DNA of 64,000 bases from Astropecten irregularis. Its lineage: Eukaryota > Echinodermata > Asteroidea > Paxillosida > Astropectinidae. Every line of letters starts with the position of its first letter. Position 1 is the first letter of the stretch. The translations under genes were made by a program, and so were the position numbers. Location: assembly GCA_963971285.1 (NCBI GenBank), contig OZ020250.1, positions 14,430,499 through 14,494,498 on the forward strand. Reading direction: 5' to 3'. The notes under the pieces are model-generated. The model was not told where the DNA came from, searched no databases, and saw only the letters and a program-made list of their open reading frames with translations. Positions 34,665-46,837 of the stretch are shown piece after piece.

Positions 34665-35026
34665 TTAAAGGTACAGTACAGGATTGGTAACGTACCCAAA
34701 CAGAAATCAGATTTACATATAACTTTCAGGGTATGAAGATGATGCTGGTATACAAACATATGGTTAAAATATTTCCGCCTGAAATGATGTATTGATCCAG
34801 AAATTAGTCAAACAAAGACCGCAAACAGTTTGATCTCGGGGTAAAATAAAAACCACTCTTTATGTTTGACGAGAAAAATTGAATGGGGTTTTCGCTATTT
34901 TCTCGTGAATCAGATGTCCGATTGAGCTCAAATGTTCACAGGTTTATCATTTCATGTACATTGCTGGATCAGACAAAGTCTGAGTGCTGTTCTGTGACCT
35001 TTAACAATCATGTATTATATCTTTAA
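34665..35026. mobile_element. TTAA MITE type II, reverse orientation
   Basis: TTAA at 34665..34668 and 35023..35026; complete. Confidence 0.85.
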
Positions 35027-35036
35027 AGTAAAGCGT

Positions 35037-35092
35037 TGGTCACTTCACACGTAACTTTGTCCTCCTACTCCAAAACATGTATCACCTTTGCT
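35037..35092. repeat. Direct repeat right of the 34665 MITE
   Basis: Partner of 34607..34663, same orientation, roughly 85 percent alike by eye. Confidence 0.75.
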
Positions 35093-35484
35093 TAATTTAA
35101 GCAGCGCGCGTTTGAACACAGAAAGAAGATATGGGTTGTTAGGTATAATAGCTTCAATGGGACTATTTTGTTTCAAGCTGGTCATTATCGCTGTGAACTA
35201 CGGTGTGAAATTAAGCCACACAAAAAGGCAATCAAAATTTGGGCTGGGGCTATAGGAATATAGGGGCGGCAGCGGTTGAATTAAAAACACAGGGATCACC
35301 ATTCATCAATGCACATAATCCGCTTCATTAGAACGAACCTAATTGCCTCTCTGTGGTCAGGTCATTAATTGAAACGAGAGAGTTCTTGTCCGCTTGAGGG
35401 CAGTATATAGGATCATGCTGAATAATATTGTCCGGGTTCTGAGCATGCGCGCAACGAATTATTGGACCCGTCTGGCCGACGCAG

Positions 35485-35852
35485 TTAAAAGTACTATCAT
35501 ACTTTGGTAGCATACCGAAACAGAAATCTCCACAGATTTACCTATAACTTACAGGGTATGAAGATGGTGATGGTAGAATCACACCGTTACATTTTTTTCT
35601 GCCTGAAATGCTGTATATATTCAGAAAAGAGTCAAGCCAATTGACCAAAACCAATTTTGTTCTCCGGAAGATCAAAAATAACAGTGAACAGATTTTAAAA
35701 CATACCGTGGGCATTTTTCACTCTTTTCTCCAAAGGTGGGCACCGTATGGGATTGGGAATTTCACAGATGACTGTTACTGTATCTTCCTTGATATTTGTG
35801 TCCACGAATCTCAATTTCTTTGACAAAAACCAAATTATGAAATAACCTTTAA
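35485..35852. mobile_element. TTAA MITE type I, reverse orientation
   Basis: TTAA at 35485..35488 and 35849..35852; centre GATCAAAAATAACAG variant. Confidence 0.85.
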
Positions 35853-36621
35853 ATTAATGTCTGTATTCCCCTTTTTGTTATACGAGGGGAACTCTTGTGC
35901 ACAAATGAAACGACTGTTACTTGTACTGGAACTATCAACTGCCAAATTGTCAATTTACCAATCAGCAAACAGTCGTCTGCTTTGGTCTTCAATTTATAGT
36001 AATGTCTAAATACTGGAATAAAGAAGAGTGGTACATATTAACAAGATTTAATGGAATGTATAGCCCCACAACATGAAGCAGGGCATAATCCAATAGACAT
36101 GTATCACTTTGTTGATCAGAGAGATCCTTCACCCCCTATACACAGAATCCTATAGCATTGGTGATTCTCTTATAACTCCTCCAGTTTTTTACGCCATACT
36201 TTCATGTGTAAAATCTGCCTGTATTCTATTAATCATATAACGGCAAGTGATGTGACTCACTGCGATCAAAAGTCACATATTGCCTTTAGTGTAGGCTTCG
36301 TGTTGTAGCCAATGAGCTTAAAAAGGGGGGGGGGATTTTTGCGAGTATTTGTTAAAACCATATAGGGAAATTGAGGCGCATTTTTCGGCATGTTTAACTA
36401 AGTTACAATTGTGGGCAGTTTGCAAAATCGCGCGAACAATGGCCGCGCGTTCATTAGATTGGACCCCTCCCCACTGAAATCAGATCATCTTTATTACTTA
36501 ACTGGCAAAATTCAATTTTCTATACGGAGATATAATTATATTGTTAGAACCATCAAGGTCCTGTTTACCAGTTGGGAAGTATTACACAGTTTTTAATATG
36601 AAAAACTCGAGTCATTTTCTG
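35853..36621. other. Gene-free stretch
   Basis: No gene or recognised repeat apart from a G run at about 36326. Confidence 0.3.
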
Positions 36622-36873
36622 GGGCCAATTTCACGGCGCTGCTTAGCACAAAAATTGGTATTAAGCATGACATCTCTCAATCTCTGTCTCAATAAAAACA
36701 GGATTGACAAGAAAATTTCCAGGTGTTGTGAATCGCTTGTGATTGTTTTTTGGATGTTGTTCGCTGACCATGAACTTCACAAATGGAATTTTTAATGGTG
36801 GTTTGTTTTATTGGGCAAGACATTTTTTGTGCTAAGCAATGTTTTGTGCTTAGCAGGTGCATGAAATTGGCCA
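36622..36873. mobile_element. C-family MITE, complete
   Basis: CTG borders on both sides; GGGGCCAATTTCACGGCGC at left, GCATGAAATTGGCCAC at right. Confidence 0.82.
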
Positions 36874-36892
36874 CTGGTCTGACATGACAGAC

Positions 36893-37085
36893 CCGGGTAG
36901 ATTTCACCAAACTCATCGTAACTTACTCTCAATCGTATCTTATGATGCATTGCAGCACCATGTAGAAGTCGAATGATACGATGGGCTATCCTTCGTATCT
37001 CGAAGTAGGGCTTCGTGACAATATCCTAGCATATCCTAGCATCTCGAGAAACGATCGATCGTAGGGCTTCGTGAAATCGACCCCC
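36893..37085. repeat. E-family MITE with internal duplication
   Basis: Longer than other copies because ATCCTAGCAT repeats near 37011 and the TCTCGA segment is doubled. Confidence 0.75.
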
Positions 37086-37262
37086 TGCTCACTGAATGGA
37101 ATAACCTCCAAAGCTTTTTCAAAATATGTAAGAAGGGCCGATTTCTAACGGACTCTTTTCCAAAAAGCGAATTAAGTAGGCCAATCACACAAACCTAGAA
37201 CTACGTAGCGAACAAAAACGAACAAACGTCAGCGAAGAGAAACGAAGCACGAAAATGACTTG

Positions 37263-37862
37263 GGGCAAATTTCATAGAGCTGCTTAAGCACAAAATTTGC
37301 TTAAGCATGAAAAGCCTTCGTTGATCAGACAGGTTTACCAACAAAATTTTCATGTGATGTTTACTGCTTTTGACTTGTATTCGGCCATTGTTTTCTGAGC
37401 ATTTGGCTGGCATATTTATTTTATTTACCAAGGTTTTTGGTGCTTAAAGGGATGGTACAGAACTGGTGTTTGCGACAAAACCGTTGCTGACAGTGAAAGC
37501 ACATTATGTAATCCATCATATACCTTAACTGACAAACCTGTAGAAGTTTGAGGTCAATCAGCCATCTGGGTCACGAGAAAATAGTGAAAACCCGTGTACG
37601 GAGAACTGTACACATTTCAACGAATGAATAAAACGCTTCGAAGCGATTTATTCCAATCGGAAAATAGTTTCATTTATTTCTCAACGAATATGGCATTTCA
37701 GACAAAAACATTTCATGGGATGTTTTCTGCTATCATCACCATTATACTGTGTAAGTTTTATGTGAATCTGTGATTATGAAGTGTATTTTGTCTATACCAA
37801 TTCTGTACCCTCCCTTTAAGCAAACTTTGGTGCTTTATAAGCAGCTGGTAAGCCCCTGGTAA
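37263..37862. mobile_element. C-family MITE (CTTAAGCAC variant) split by a TTAA MITE
   Basis: Left part 37263..37447, right part from 37816 (GCAAACTTTGGTGC to AGCAGCTGG). The intact sister at 56154..56392 has GGTGCTTAAGCAAATGTTGG at the junction. Confidence 0.85.
37444..37819. mobile_element. TTAA MITE, divergent subfamily (type III)
   Basis: TTAA at 37444..37447 and 37816..37819; ends AGGGATGGTACAGAACTGG and ATTCTGTACCCTCCCT. The centre is GCTTCGAAGC instead of the GATC hairpin. Confidence 0.85.
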
Positions 37863-38290
37863 GCGAAAAAGGGAACAAAATAACACGAGAACTGAAAAAA
37901 AAAAAAAGGATTCAAGGTTTTATGGAAAGATCGGCAGGAAATGGGAAGATGTACTGGAGGGCGGGAGAACAGGTTAAACATCAAATGGCCGGTGCTAGGA
38001 TATTGTCATTAGGGACTAGGCGGGAATCAATTGCTTGTTAATTACAACCCAAGGTATTCCAATGTAGAGTGATATTACCCACAAGCCTCAATGCTCATAA
38101 TTGTCTGCCGTAAATCGTACTTTATTAAATGTCAGGCTCACTGTGCACCATCTTCAGAATGCACTGACTGTGTTGGAGCACAAAGCATTGATTTCTCTTT
38201 TCGAACGAACGAACGAACGAATCAAGAAAGCTATAGTTTGTAAAGGGAAATGAAAAATAATGAAAAATAAGAAAATGTAATCAATTCAAG
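37863..38290. other. Gene-free stretch
   Basis: Contains a short GAAC tetranucleotide run at about 38205..38222. Confidence 0.35.
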
Positions 38291-38412
38291 TCATAAAACT
38301 GTTGCGAACTGCTCATCAGCCAAAATAATGATTTGAAATAGCCTTTATAAAAATGCTTGGAGTCATAGGAGGGCCTGACGTTTAGATCTTGCCATGATCT
38401 TTCTCAAAGGCT
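38291..38412 (-). repeat. K-family element, single decayed arm
   Basis: Body CTGCTCATCAGCCAAAATAATG then GGAGGGCCTGACGTTTAGATC, GATCTTTCTCAAAGGC. The GAAAC strand has decayed to TAAAC. Confidence 0.65.
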
Positions 38413-38708
38413 TTACCCAGCAAAATACGGTAATTTCAAAATATTTACGTCAATATCCGTATTAATAATATTTTTGTTGTAATAATTAACTTTGATATAC
38501 AATAGCCACACAATAATGTCACTGTGTCTTTCTAAAGATCGTCTTTACGCTTCCTATTTGGCAATTTTTCTTACTAATACTAGCGGTATGCGTTGAACAG
38601 AACATAAGTATTCATAATATCTCGATGACGGGGGGACATTTTAAGATGAAATCATCAGAATATAAATTGATTTTCACTGTTCAACAACGTTTTTCAACGC
38701 TCAGTGCT

Positions 38709-39005
38709 TTAAAGGTACAATCCATGATTGGTAAAGGTCACAGGACTGCACTCATACTTTGTCTGATCAAACATGTACATGAAATAATAAACCTGTGAAA
38801 ATTTGAGCTCAATCGGACATCTGAGTCACGAGTAAATAGCGAAAACCAGACTCGATCTTTCTCATAAAACATGAAGAAAATGTTACTTTATGTTTTGGAA
38901 AAGACACTAATGGTGACTGTTTACGAACTTTTGAGTCCATTTTCTGTCTCAAACTCAATAATTTGTTTTTTTGGAGGCCTTGCAAATCCTATATGCTCCC
39001 TTTAA
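38709..39005. mobile_element. TTAA MITE type II with internal deletion
   Basis: TTAA at 38709..38712 and 39002..39005; the half shared with type I is missing and replaced by unrelated sequence. Confidence 0.75.
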
Positions 39006-40009
39006 CCCCCAATCAGCATTGACGATGAATGTTCTGAGTCACAATCATGTCATTTTTGCTTTCTGGGCCAAACGTTAATAATAAGCCCCAATCGCTTAAA
39101 CAAGCTTGTTTTTTTTTTATTTACCAGCCACACACATTATCGCGTTTTGTTTTTTTACTGGCTGACATTTTTGTTAAGGGGTGTGAAGATATGGATTAAG
39201 ATGTACAAAGCGATAACTGGGCACAATATTTATATGTCTAAGCGTGTATACGTTGAGCTATAGTTATAGCTGCAGGCACTGACATCGTGACTAAGGTGAA
39301 TCAAGCCTGCAAGCCTATTAATCTCAGACACTGTGCTCGGATAGATAGAATATCTTAATGAATCTTTCGTCGGCGGTACATTGTCAACTCACGCCGTGTA
39401 TAGCGGTTAGTTGTAGTAGTAGTTGTTGTTTTTGTAGAAAGTAGGCCTATATCATATGCCTTTGCCCGATTGGAATGAAAAGTCGGTCCCCAAGCCCTCG
39501 GACCAGCCCGGTCAAGCCAATCAGCTTTTATACGCTTTGTTGTTGCGGGGCACTGTGTATAGGCCTAGGCCTACCCAGGATTGGGTTATATACACGCAGC
39601 AGACACTACCATTTCGTTTTAACCAATCAATTTTTTTCTTTCTTCGTCATCTTTCCTCCTCGGGTTGCCTTTATATATAGGCCTATATGTATGTATATTA
39701 TATATACATGTATAATAATTGTCGATGATAGTAGGCCTGTCTACGATAGGGTTGTGCACAAACTTCACTTTATACCTATTTCTAAACATCCTTTAAACAC
39801 CAATGAAAATGAAATTGATGTATGTTCATATTAAGAGCATTCTCTGTCTTCGTTTCAAATTTGGGCGATAAAAATGTCTTTAAAAGGTAACTGAAACATT
39901 CAGGAGATATCGAAATGTCTCCTTAAAGTCCGATATCCCCCTAATGTTAATTTTCGTCACTAAATTGTCCTCTAAGATATCTTTTAGTAACAAATATATA
40001 TTATATATA
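39006..40009. other. Gene-free stretch
   Basis: AT-rich with TATATA runs near 39680..39715 and 40000. Open frame 39475..39834 unrecognised. Confidence 0.3.
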
Positions 40010-40321
40010 TTATAAGTATGATATATGGTGATGGTACAGACATACCGTTATAACGTTTCCCGCCTGAAATTCTGTATTTTTCAAGAAATGATTAAAAAAA
40101 CAAATACTGAAAAGTTTTGATCTCCGAGATCAAAACTTCACAATTACAATTTTTCTCACAATTTCGCATAACAATTGCAACGTTTTTTCCCGTGTTCTGA
40201 TGTTTCCAAAGATTAATTGAGCTGACAATTTCACAGGTTTGTTTTTATTTCATGATTGTTCTCCTTATGATAAGACCGCAGCTGTTCTATCAACTTTACC
40301 AAAGTATGATAGTTCCTTTAA
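40010..40321. mobile_element. TTAA MITE type II/I mosaic, left end missing
   Basis: Centre GATCTCCGAGATC; right end is type I with TTAA at 40318..40321. Confidence 0.75.
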
Positions 40322-40859
40322 ACAATGGTAATAACTAGTGAAAGTAGCGTGATGATATACCTTGTAATATTGCACGAAGGTATCACTTGTCGTGCTCAAA
40401 ATGGGTATAAAGTACACACTGGTTGTGTTTTAACGATTGTTTTATTCAAACAGTGTCATCATTCGAATCAGCATCACGCTAAGATTAACTTCATTCACCT
40501 TTGAAAGGTTCACACGTTGAATACCAATTCAATGGCATATGTCCGATTAACTGTGATCTGCATTTCTGAGTATTATATTATTACCCCCATTGGACTGTTA
40601 ATGGGGTCAGAAGATATCACAATTACCCTACCGGGTCCAAAATGGGTTTGTTTTCACATCTGCTCCTGCACTTTACAAGGGCACATCTGCGATTCGGTTA
40701 TTTTGTGTGTTGACCAAAGGAAGCAAAATGCCCCCCAGAAAAGATGGACCGAAACGTTCTTTAGCACATCTTAATTGTTCTCCTAAGATTCTTTCTCTAT
40801 TCAGAGAGGATACAGTTTAGAATGACACTTTACTTCACTGTAATTAAAAGATGATGGAT
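40322..40859. other. Gene-free stretch
   Basis: Open frame 40517..40774 has no recognisable domain. Confidence 0.3.
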
Positions 40860-40999
40860 ACAAGTAATAAAATGCTGCAAACAGTCATCAGCCAAAGTAA
40901 TGACCTAAAACGCTTGGAGTTAGGAGTTTCTGAAGTTTCGATCCTTCGAGAAAGATCCTGCTATAGGATCGAAACGTCAGGCCCTCTTAACTCCACGCA
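40860..40999. repeat. K-family element with paired arms
   Basis: Body TACAAGTAATAAAATGCTGC and GCCAAAGTAATGACC, then arms from 40912: left ends TTTCGATCC, right has GATCCTGCTATAGGATC, GAAAC, GTC and AGGCCC. GAAACGTC makes a self-complementary ACGT stem III. Confidence 0.75.
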
Positions 41000-41294
41000 T
41001 AATGACAAATCTTTTCAATGACGAGGCTAAATGTAAGTTAGGAAGACCAGTTAGTGTTTAAAAGTGAACATTTAGGGCGACCGTTGTGCTTGCGGCCGAC
41101 ATTTAGAGGTCGCCATAATAATGTTTTAGCTACATTTTAGAGAGTAACATTTTTAAATGTTAAGATTTTACTGGAAGACTATGCTCTCGAAATGAACAAA
41201 ATTTCAATTTCATGTTCATAGGTAAGTAAAGTTTGTACAATGACCGTATGGGAATGGTCAACCTATTACGGATAAATTTATAGATATCACTGTA
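41000..41294. other. Gene-free stretch
   Basis: Nothing recognised. Confidence 0.3.
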
Positions 41295-41412
41295 AATACA
41301 AGTAACAAACTGCTGCAAACTGCTCATCAGCCAAAATGACCTGAAATATATAAAATGCTTAAAGTTACAAGGGCCTGACGCGTTCCGATCCTAACAGGAT
41401 CTTTATCAAAGG
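41295..41412 (-). repeat. K-family element, single arm
   Basis: Body with the intact AACTGCTCATCAGCC site, then GGGCCTGACGCGTTCCGATCC, ACAGGATCTTT and CAAAGGC. The GAAAC strand reads GGAAC. Confidence 0.7.
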
Positions 41413-41779
41413 CAAACTGGGATATCACTGTAGATAGCAATACAAACAAAACGCAATTTTGAGTTTTTCTCCCAATTTGTATAGACAAATGAAAATACAA
41501 AATTACAAGTGATGAAAAAATTCCATAAATTATAATAATTTCAACTCCAAAAATATTCTGGACACGAAATGCCAAAGATATCACGTCGAGAAAGTATTCA
41601 CAGTAAATGGTTACATTTCTATATTGAGTGAATCAATTCTAGCATGTAACTGGGTGTCATTATACCCCATATTGATTCCTTGCCACGAAACCCTATGAAA
41701 AAAAAATAGACGGTCAAATTTTCCAGGTCTCCGTAACTCGATTTTGTCCGCTCATGTGAGGGTGCTATATTCCTGGTTT
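41413..41779. other. Gene-free stretch
   Basis: Nothing recognised. Confidence 0.3.
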
Positions 41780-42139
41780 TTAAAGGTGTAATACATGATT
41801 TGCTTAAAGGTCACAGAACAGTGCTCACACTCTGTCTGATCCAATATCTGCGTGAAATAATAAACCTGTAAACATTTGAGCTCAATTGGACATCCGAGTC
41901 CCGAGAAAATAGCGAAAATCCAACTCAATTTGTCTAGACACGAGTGATTTTGTATCTTGCTAAGATCAAAAATGTTTTTGGTGTTTGGTTTTATTATTTC
42001 TGGATAAATACACCATTTCGGGCGGAAATATTTTAACGGTATTCTATCATCACCATCTTCATACCCTGAAAGTTGTAGGTATATCTGTGAGCATTTCTGT
42101 TTCGGTATGTTTGAAACCAATCCTGTACTGTACCTTTAA
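41780..42139. mobile_element. TTAA MITE type II
   Basis: TTAA at 41780..41783 and 42136..42139; complete. Confidence 0.87.
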
Positions 42140-43933
42140 GAGGGTATATCGCATATTGCTGGAGTGCTAGATATTTCGACTGACCATTTCAGACATAGTG
42201 AGTTAGAGAATCGAAGGGCTAGCCACGTACGCAAGCTCGTCTTTACTCGATTGGTTTATTCGTCTTACTCAAATAAAACATGATTTCCTTCACTGGGGAA
42301 ACAAAAAATGAATTCTCGGTCACGGGCCAGTGCTAAAATTTAGCATTTGGCGATAGCGACACTGCTTGGCAACCTGGTGTTGTGGGCACGGAAAGTGGCG
42401 TGTGACGTGACCAGCCTGTGACCGTGACGAAGATGCCCCCGGGTGTGAAAAAACCAATCAGATACTGTATAATAGACCAGCAACGTGGCAGGCCGGCCGG
42501 TCATCAAACTGTATAAAAAGAGTGTTCCCAAAGGGTTGTTATTTCAATGACGTCCGCACTGTCATATCTGATAATAAACCCATCCGTAAAGTTCAATTGT
42601 TTGCCAATTAGAACCCCAAGGTGGCATCCTTGGCTAGATTGTGTAAGAGGTTTCCCCTCTTGTATAAAGACGGACTTAAATGAAATTCCTACACCGTCCG
42701 TAAGTTTTGAGGTAATGATCCGGAAATTCGGGCTTCGTCGTTGATGATGTTGCTATATTAAGTGCGCGCGATGGAGCGTGGGCCCAGAGTGCCGGTTGAA
42801 AAAGCACACGGCTGTCTGAGAGACGGCAAGGCAACTTGCAGTCGCTTTTAAAATGTGTGGAGCATGAAGGAGGCAGGATGTTAACCCATTTCCGAGATGC
42901 TGTGCGCGATTTCCGTTCATAAAACGTGTACTATTTCTTTTTACGAGGCCCCGGCCGTCGCGACACTTCACGACGGGCCAGCATTCTTCAAGGGAAGGCC
43001 GGGGAAATTAGGGGAGGCAACCCGAGATAAGGCGAGACGAGACGCACATAAAACGACCCCAGCATTCTCGCTTCCAAGGGCAAAACATCCCCTCATGAAT
43101 TTACTTTCCCCTAAATTTTCTGGAGGCGTTTGGAATTGATATTATAGAAACGAAAGAAGGTGTCTAGGAATTACACAACATTGGCTTATAGTCTAGAATT
43201 TGGCTGTCTCCTAAAAATGCGTAACGTTATCACACGATACAATATAATAAACAACGGGGGCAATCTCCAAGCAAATGGATTTTTCTTCTAAAAGAAATCT
43301 CTCTATTATAATTATCTTATCTTAGAAAAAGGGGGTCACTAATGTAGGAGTGGATAGTCAATCCAGACGGACCTATACATGAGGTCTAATACCGGCTGGA
43401 AATCAAGAAGCAAACAACACAATTGCTCGTCAAATCTGAGAATTATGTCCGAATGACTTGCTGTCTATGGCGACTGGTGTTCGAAGGTGCTTTTATGTGC
43501 GTCTCACATTGTATGGTCTTCCATGATCTCTTTATGAAGTCGTTTGTGTGACAAGGTAGTTGTTAAGCGGCGATGTATAGCTCTGGTAGACCGGGAGAAA
43601 ATTGTTTCTGTTAAACGTTAATGGGTTGGAGTGAGACCCAGGTTCCGGGGATTTTCTGTTTTTACTGACCTTGGATCCGGATCGACGTTAACCAAATCAG
43701 TTTAAGACCGGTGGCCGAGAGCACGGACCGCGCGCTGGACCACGGAACCACGGTTTGGAGTTGGAGTTTTTTTTTCTGAAACACTGCGCCCTGTGCCGTC
43801 CAGCTGAAATCGTTAACTTCCTACACGAAGGTTTGTGTATATTGAATGTTGAACTGCTTAAAATTATATTCATGCAATATAATGCTTTGTTAATTGACCC
43901 ACATTTCTGCTGTAGCACTGTACATGTACACTT
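42140..43933. other. Gene-free stretch
   Basis: About 1.8 kb with unusually mixed composition and several 65- to 80-codon frames without domains. No repeat family recognised. Confidence 0.3.
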
Positions 43934-44215
43934 GGGGTCGATTTCACGAAGCGCTGCGATCGATCGTAACTCGAGTTACGATGCATAGCCTATCGTATAG
44001 TGTGCCTATCCCACGTTGGTCTGCAATGCATCGCAAGCCCTTGCTATTAAGCTACGAAGAGTTTGGTGGTCAACTTCACGAGGCCCTACGATCGATCTTA
44101 ACTCGAGTAACGGTGGATAACCTATCGTAGGGTGCCTATCCCACGTAGGTCTGCAATGCATCAAAAACCCAACGATTGATAGTAAGTTACGATGAGTTTG
44201 GTGAAATCGACCACT
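43934..44215. repeat. Two E-family MITEs head to tail
   Basis: First copy 43934..44071, second about 44072..44215; the junction reads GGTGGTCAACTTCACG. Confidence 0.82.
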
Positions 44216-44539
44216 GGGGTAGAATGTCGTAATTTTTTAGTAGTCTGTAAAGTGGTGAGACCAACTCAAATGAAGAGTCTATAAATTGTGGGTTTCAAGC
44301 TTAGCCATGGGATGACATGCATGGCTATACACCGCTGTGTCACGGTGTCAGTAAGCGGGATAAATTGTCATTAATTGATTATGTCTACCGGTACTTAAGT
44401 GTGGACCACTTACTACTTGCAATGGTAGACATAGCCATGCGTTTAATAATCTACGTGTGACTTTATAACAGCAGGCTGGCTGGTTGTATCCACTCCATGG
44501 ATGTATACTGTATAGGCCTAGGTTCCAAGAATCATACCC

Positions 44540-44902
44540 TTGTCCAATGTGCAACATTGGTAAAGGTGACAGGGCAGCTACACGCTGTTCATAATTTGAT
44601 TGATCATGGAATAAAAACAAGCTTGTGAAATTGTCAGCTTAATTGATCATTGGAAACAGTAGAAAAACGACGAAAATCCGTTATACCAAATTGTGTGGGA
44701 ATAGCTGTCTCATTTTTGATCTTGCTTAGTTAAAAAAAATGTTTTGGTGTTTGGTTTTACTCTTTCCTGGATAAGTACAGCATTTCAGGCAGAATAATAT
44801 CCACAGTATGTTTCTACCATTACCGTCTTTATACCGTCTTTATGTAAGTTATACATCAATATGTGAACATTTCTGTTTTGGTTTGTTACCAATGCTCTTT
44901 AA
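44540..44902. mobile_element. TTAA MITE type II (subtype b), worn left end
   Basis: AACATTGGTAAAGGTGACAG at left; TTAA at 44899..44902 on the right. Confidence 0.78.
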
Positions 44903-45052
44903 GCTTATTCGAGCACCACGTAGAAGGATGTCATTGCCAACAAACCTATGGTCCCAAACCTTTGCCTAGAAAGCTTGGTGAAGAGTTTAGAAAAAAAGGT
45001 AGCCAGTTGGCTCGTCTTCGTCAATGTACCTATTTTTTATCAGTGAAAAGTG

Positions 45053-45410
45053 AACAATTGACTGGAGCGGGATTTGAACCGGCGACCTCCTGAATACCTC
45101 ACAGGCGCTCTACCAACTGAGCTATCCAGCCCTACGTTGGTGGTAGTCAGTTATCTTTGTTCGTTTTGGCAGTCTGAACTCTGAAGCCTTGAAACCACCC
45201 ATGTACAGCTTTATCCCAGGTATCATTTTATGCTGAAACCTGAGAACAGTACATGGGGCATCTCTCAAAGGCCAGACGGCTTTTTAATTATAATATGCAT
45301 CAAAATAATAACCACAAGGGAAACTCAGTGACTGAATTTTTAAGTCATTAAACTGGCGAGTTCAGTCAATTTCCCTAGTGGTTATTTGATGATGATAATG
45401 ATTTTTTTTA
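45053..45410 (-). mobile_element. tRNA-derived SINE
   Basis: Read on minus: A box TAGCTCAGTTGGTAGAGC (45107..45124), B box GGTTCAAATCC (45070..45080). The anticodon arm pairs only four bases and position 33 is not T, so this is not a tRNA gene. The body holds an inverted pair (ATAACCACAAGGGAAACT and TTTCCCTAGTGGTTAT). Confidence 0.8.
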
Positions 45411-45464
45411 ATCAATTTAGAGCAATTCCAGATTATTACTAAGACAAGAAAATTATATGCAGTG

Positions 45465-45604
45465 GGGCCGATTTCACGTAACACTAAAACTGTTTTCAAT
45501 CGTAAGATCAATTCTAATTACTAAGCAAAGTGTAATGTCACAATCTGTGGAGATACTGACAACTCATCTTCAGATTAATCTTCATGCTTGGTGAAATCCA
45601 GCCT
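45465..45604. mobile_element. F-family short TIR element
   Basis: GGGGCCGATTTCACG at left, TGGTGAAATCCAGCC at right; directly adjoins an E-family pair. Confidence 0.55.
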
Positions 45605-45914
45605 TGGGGTCGATTTCACCAAACTCATCATAACTTACTATCAATCGTAGGACAATATGATGCATTGTAGCCCTACGTATATAGATATGATGGGTTATCC
45701 TTCGTAATACGAATTACGGTCAACCGTATGGCTTCGTGATATCGACCCCTGGGATCGATTTTACCAAACTCATCGTAACTTACTATCAATCGTATAGGAT
45801 CGTATAGGATCGTTGATGCATTACAGACTCACATATGATATAGTCCATCTACGATGGGCTATCCTTCGTAATTCGAGTTACGATCGATCGTAGGGCTTCG
45901 TAACATCGACCCCT
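45605..45914. repeat. Two E-family MITEs head to tail
   Basis: 45605..45750 and 45751..45914, same orientation, junction ATCGACCCCTGGGATCGATT. The second has a duplicated GGATCGTATA. Confidence 0.85.
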
Positions 45915-46047
45915 GGACTGATAGACAGAGTCTACGAGGTTATACAAGAGGGGAAACAAAAAGACCGAATTCTGTGCACAATTATATGGAATTGCATTTA
46001 TGCATAAAAATGAATATACCCCTTTCGATGCAAAGGTCGCATCGATA

Positions 46048-46408
46048 TTAAAGGTATAGTATCACACTTTGGTTCATTATCAAAGAAATACAGATTCATT
46101 GGCAAAAATACCAAGACAGATACAGTAACAGTCATCTGTGAAAATTTCAGTCCCATACGGTGCCCACTTTTTGAGAAAACTGTGAAAAACGGCCACAGTA
46201 TTTCTGAAGTGTTTTCTCTTTTATATAGTTTTGGTCTTTTTTGATTTTCAGTCGTTGTTTTACTAATTTCTGGATACATACAGCATTTCAGACGGAAATA
46301 TTTTAACGGTATGTTTCTACCACCACCATCATCATACCCTGTAAGTTACACGTAAATCTGTGGACGCTTCTGTTTTGGTTTCTTACCAAAGTATGATACT
46401 ACCTTTAA
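46048..46408. mobile_element. TTAA MITE type I
   Basis: TTAA at 46048..46051 and 46405..46408; complete. Confidence 0.88.
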
Positions 46409-46837
46409 TATTACCCACTAGCCGCAGTGTAAACATTGTGTCAAACCACTTACTGTATAATCTTTCGGTTTATTTCGACTATATACCTCCCAGAGCAAGA
46501 CTGTATGCAATTAATATTCGATATTAATAGACAGAAAGTTCAAATGAATGGTCATTGTGCTGCCGGGCAATCCTTTGTTATGAAACAGTCATTAATTCTT
46601 GATGTGCAAGTTGGCTCTCAGACGGATCAATGTGAGTGACCTTACTTTGCACGGAATCACAATGGAGGTACATGTATGTATACAGCCGCCGAGTGTGTCA
46701 TTAACCTATCGTAATAACAACCGCAGCCGTACATATATCGCAATATGTACGTCATCGGCCATTGTGCTTTACAAATCAGCTCTGCTCATAGATAGGGACT
46801 TTCCCGTGAACATCTTAGCTCTGTAATATGTAGTATG
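46409..46837. other. Gene-free stretch
   Basis: Nothing recognised. Confidence 0.3.

Noticed and set aside
40740-40790. Further ribozyme-like motif (CCGAAACGTTC)
   Set aside because: GAAAC is present but there is neither a stem II hairpin nor a CTGATGA-like core upstream.
45053-45130. tRNA gene on the minus strand
   Set aside because: A and B boxes are good but the anticodon arm pairs poorly and position 33 is not T; a tRNA-derived SINE fits better.
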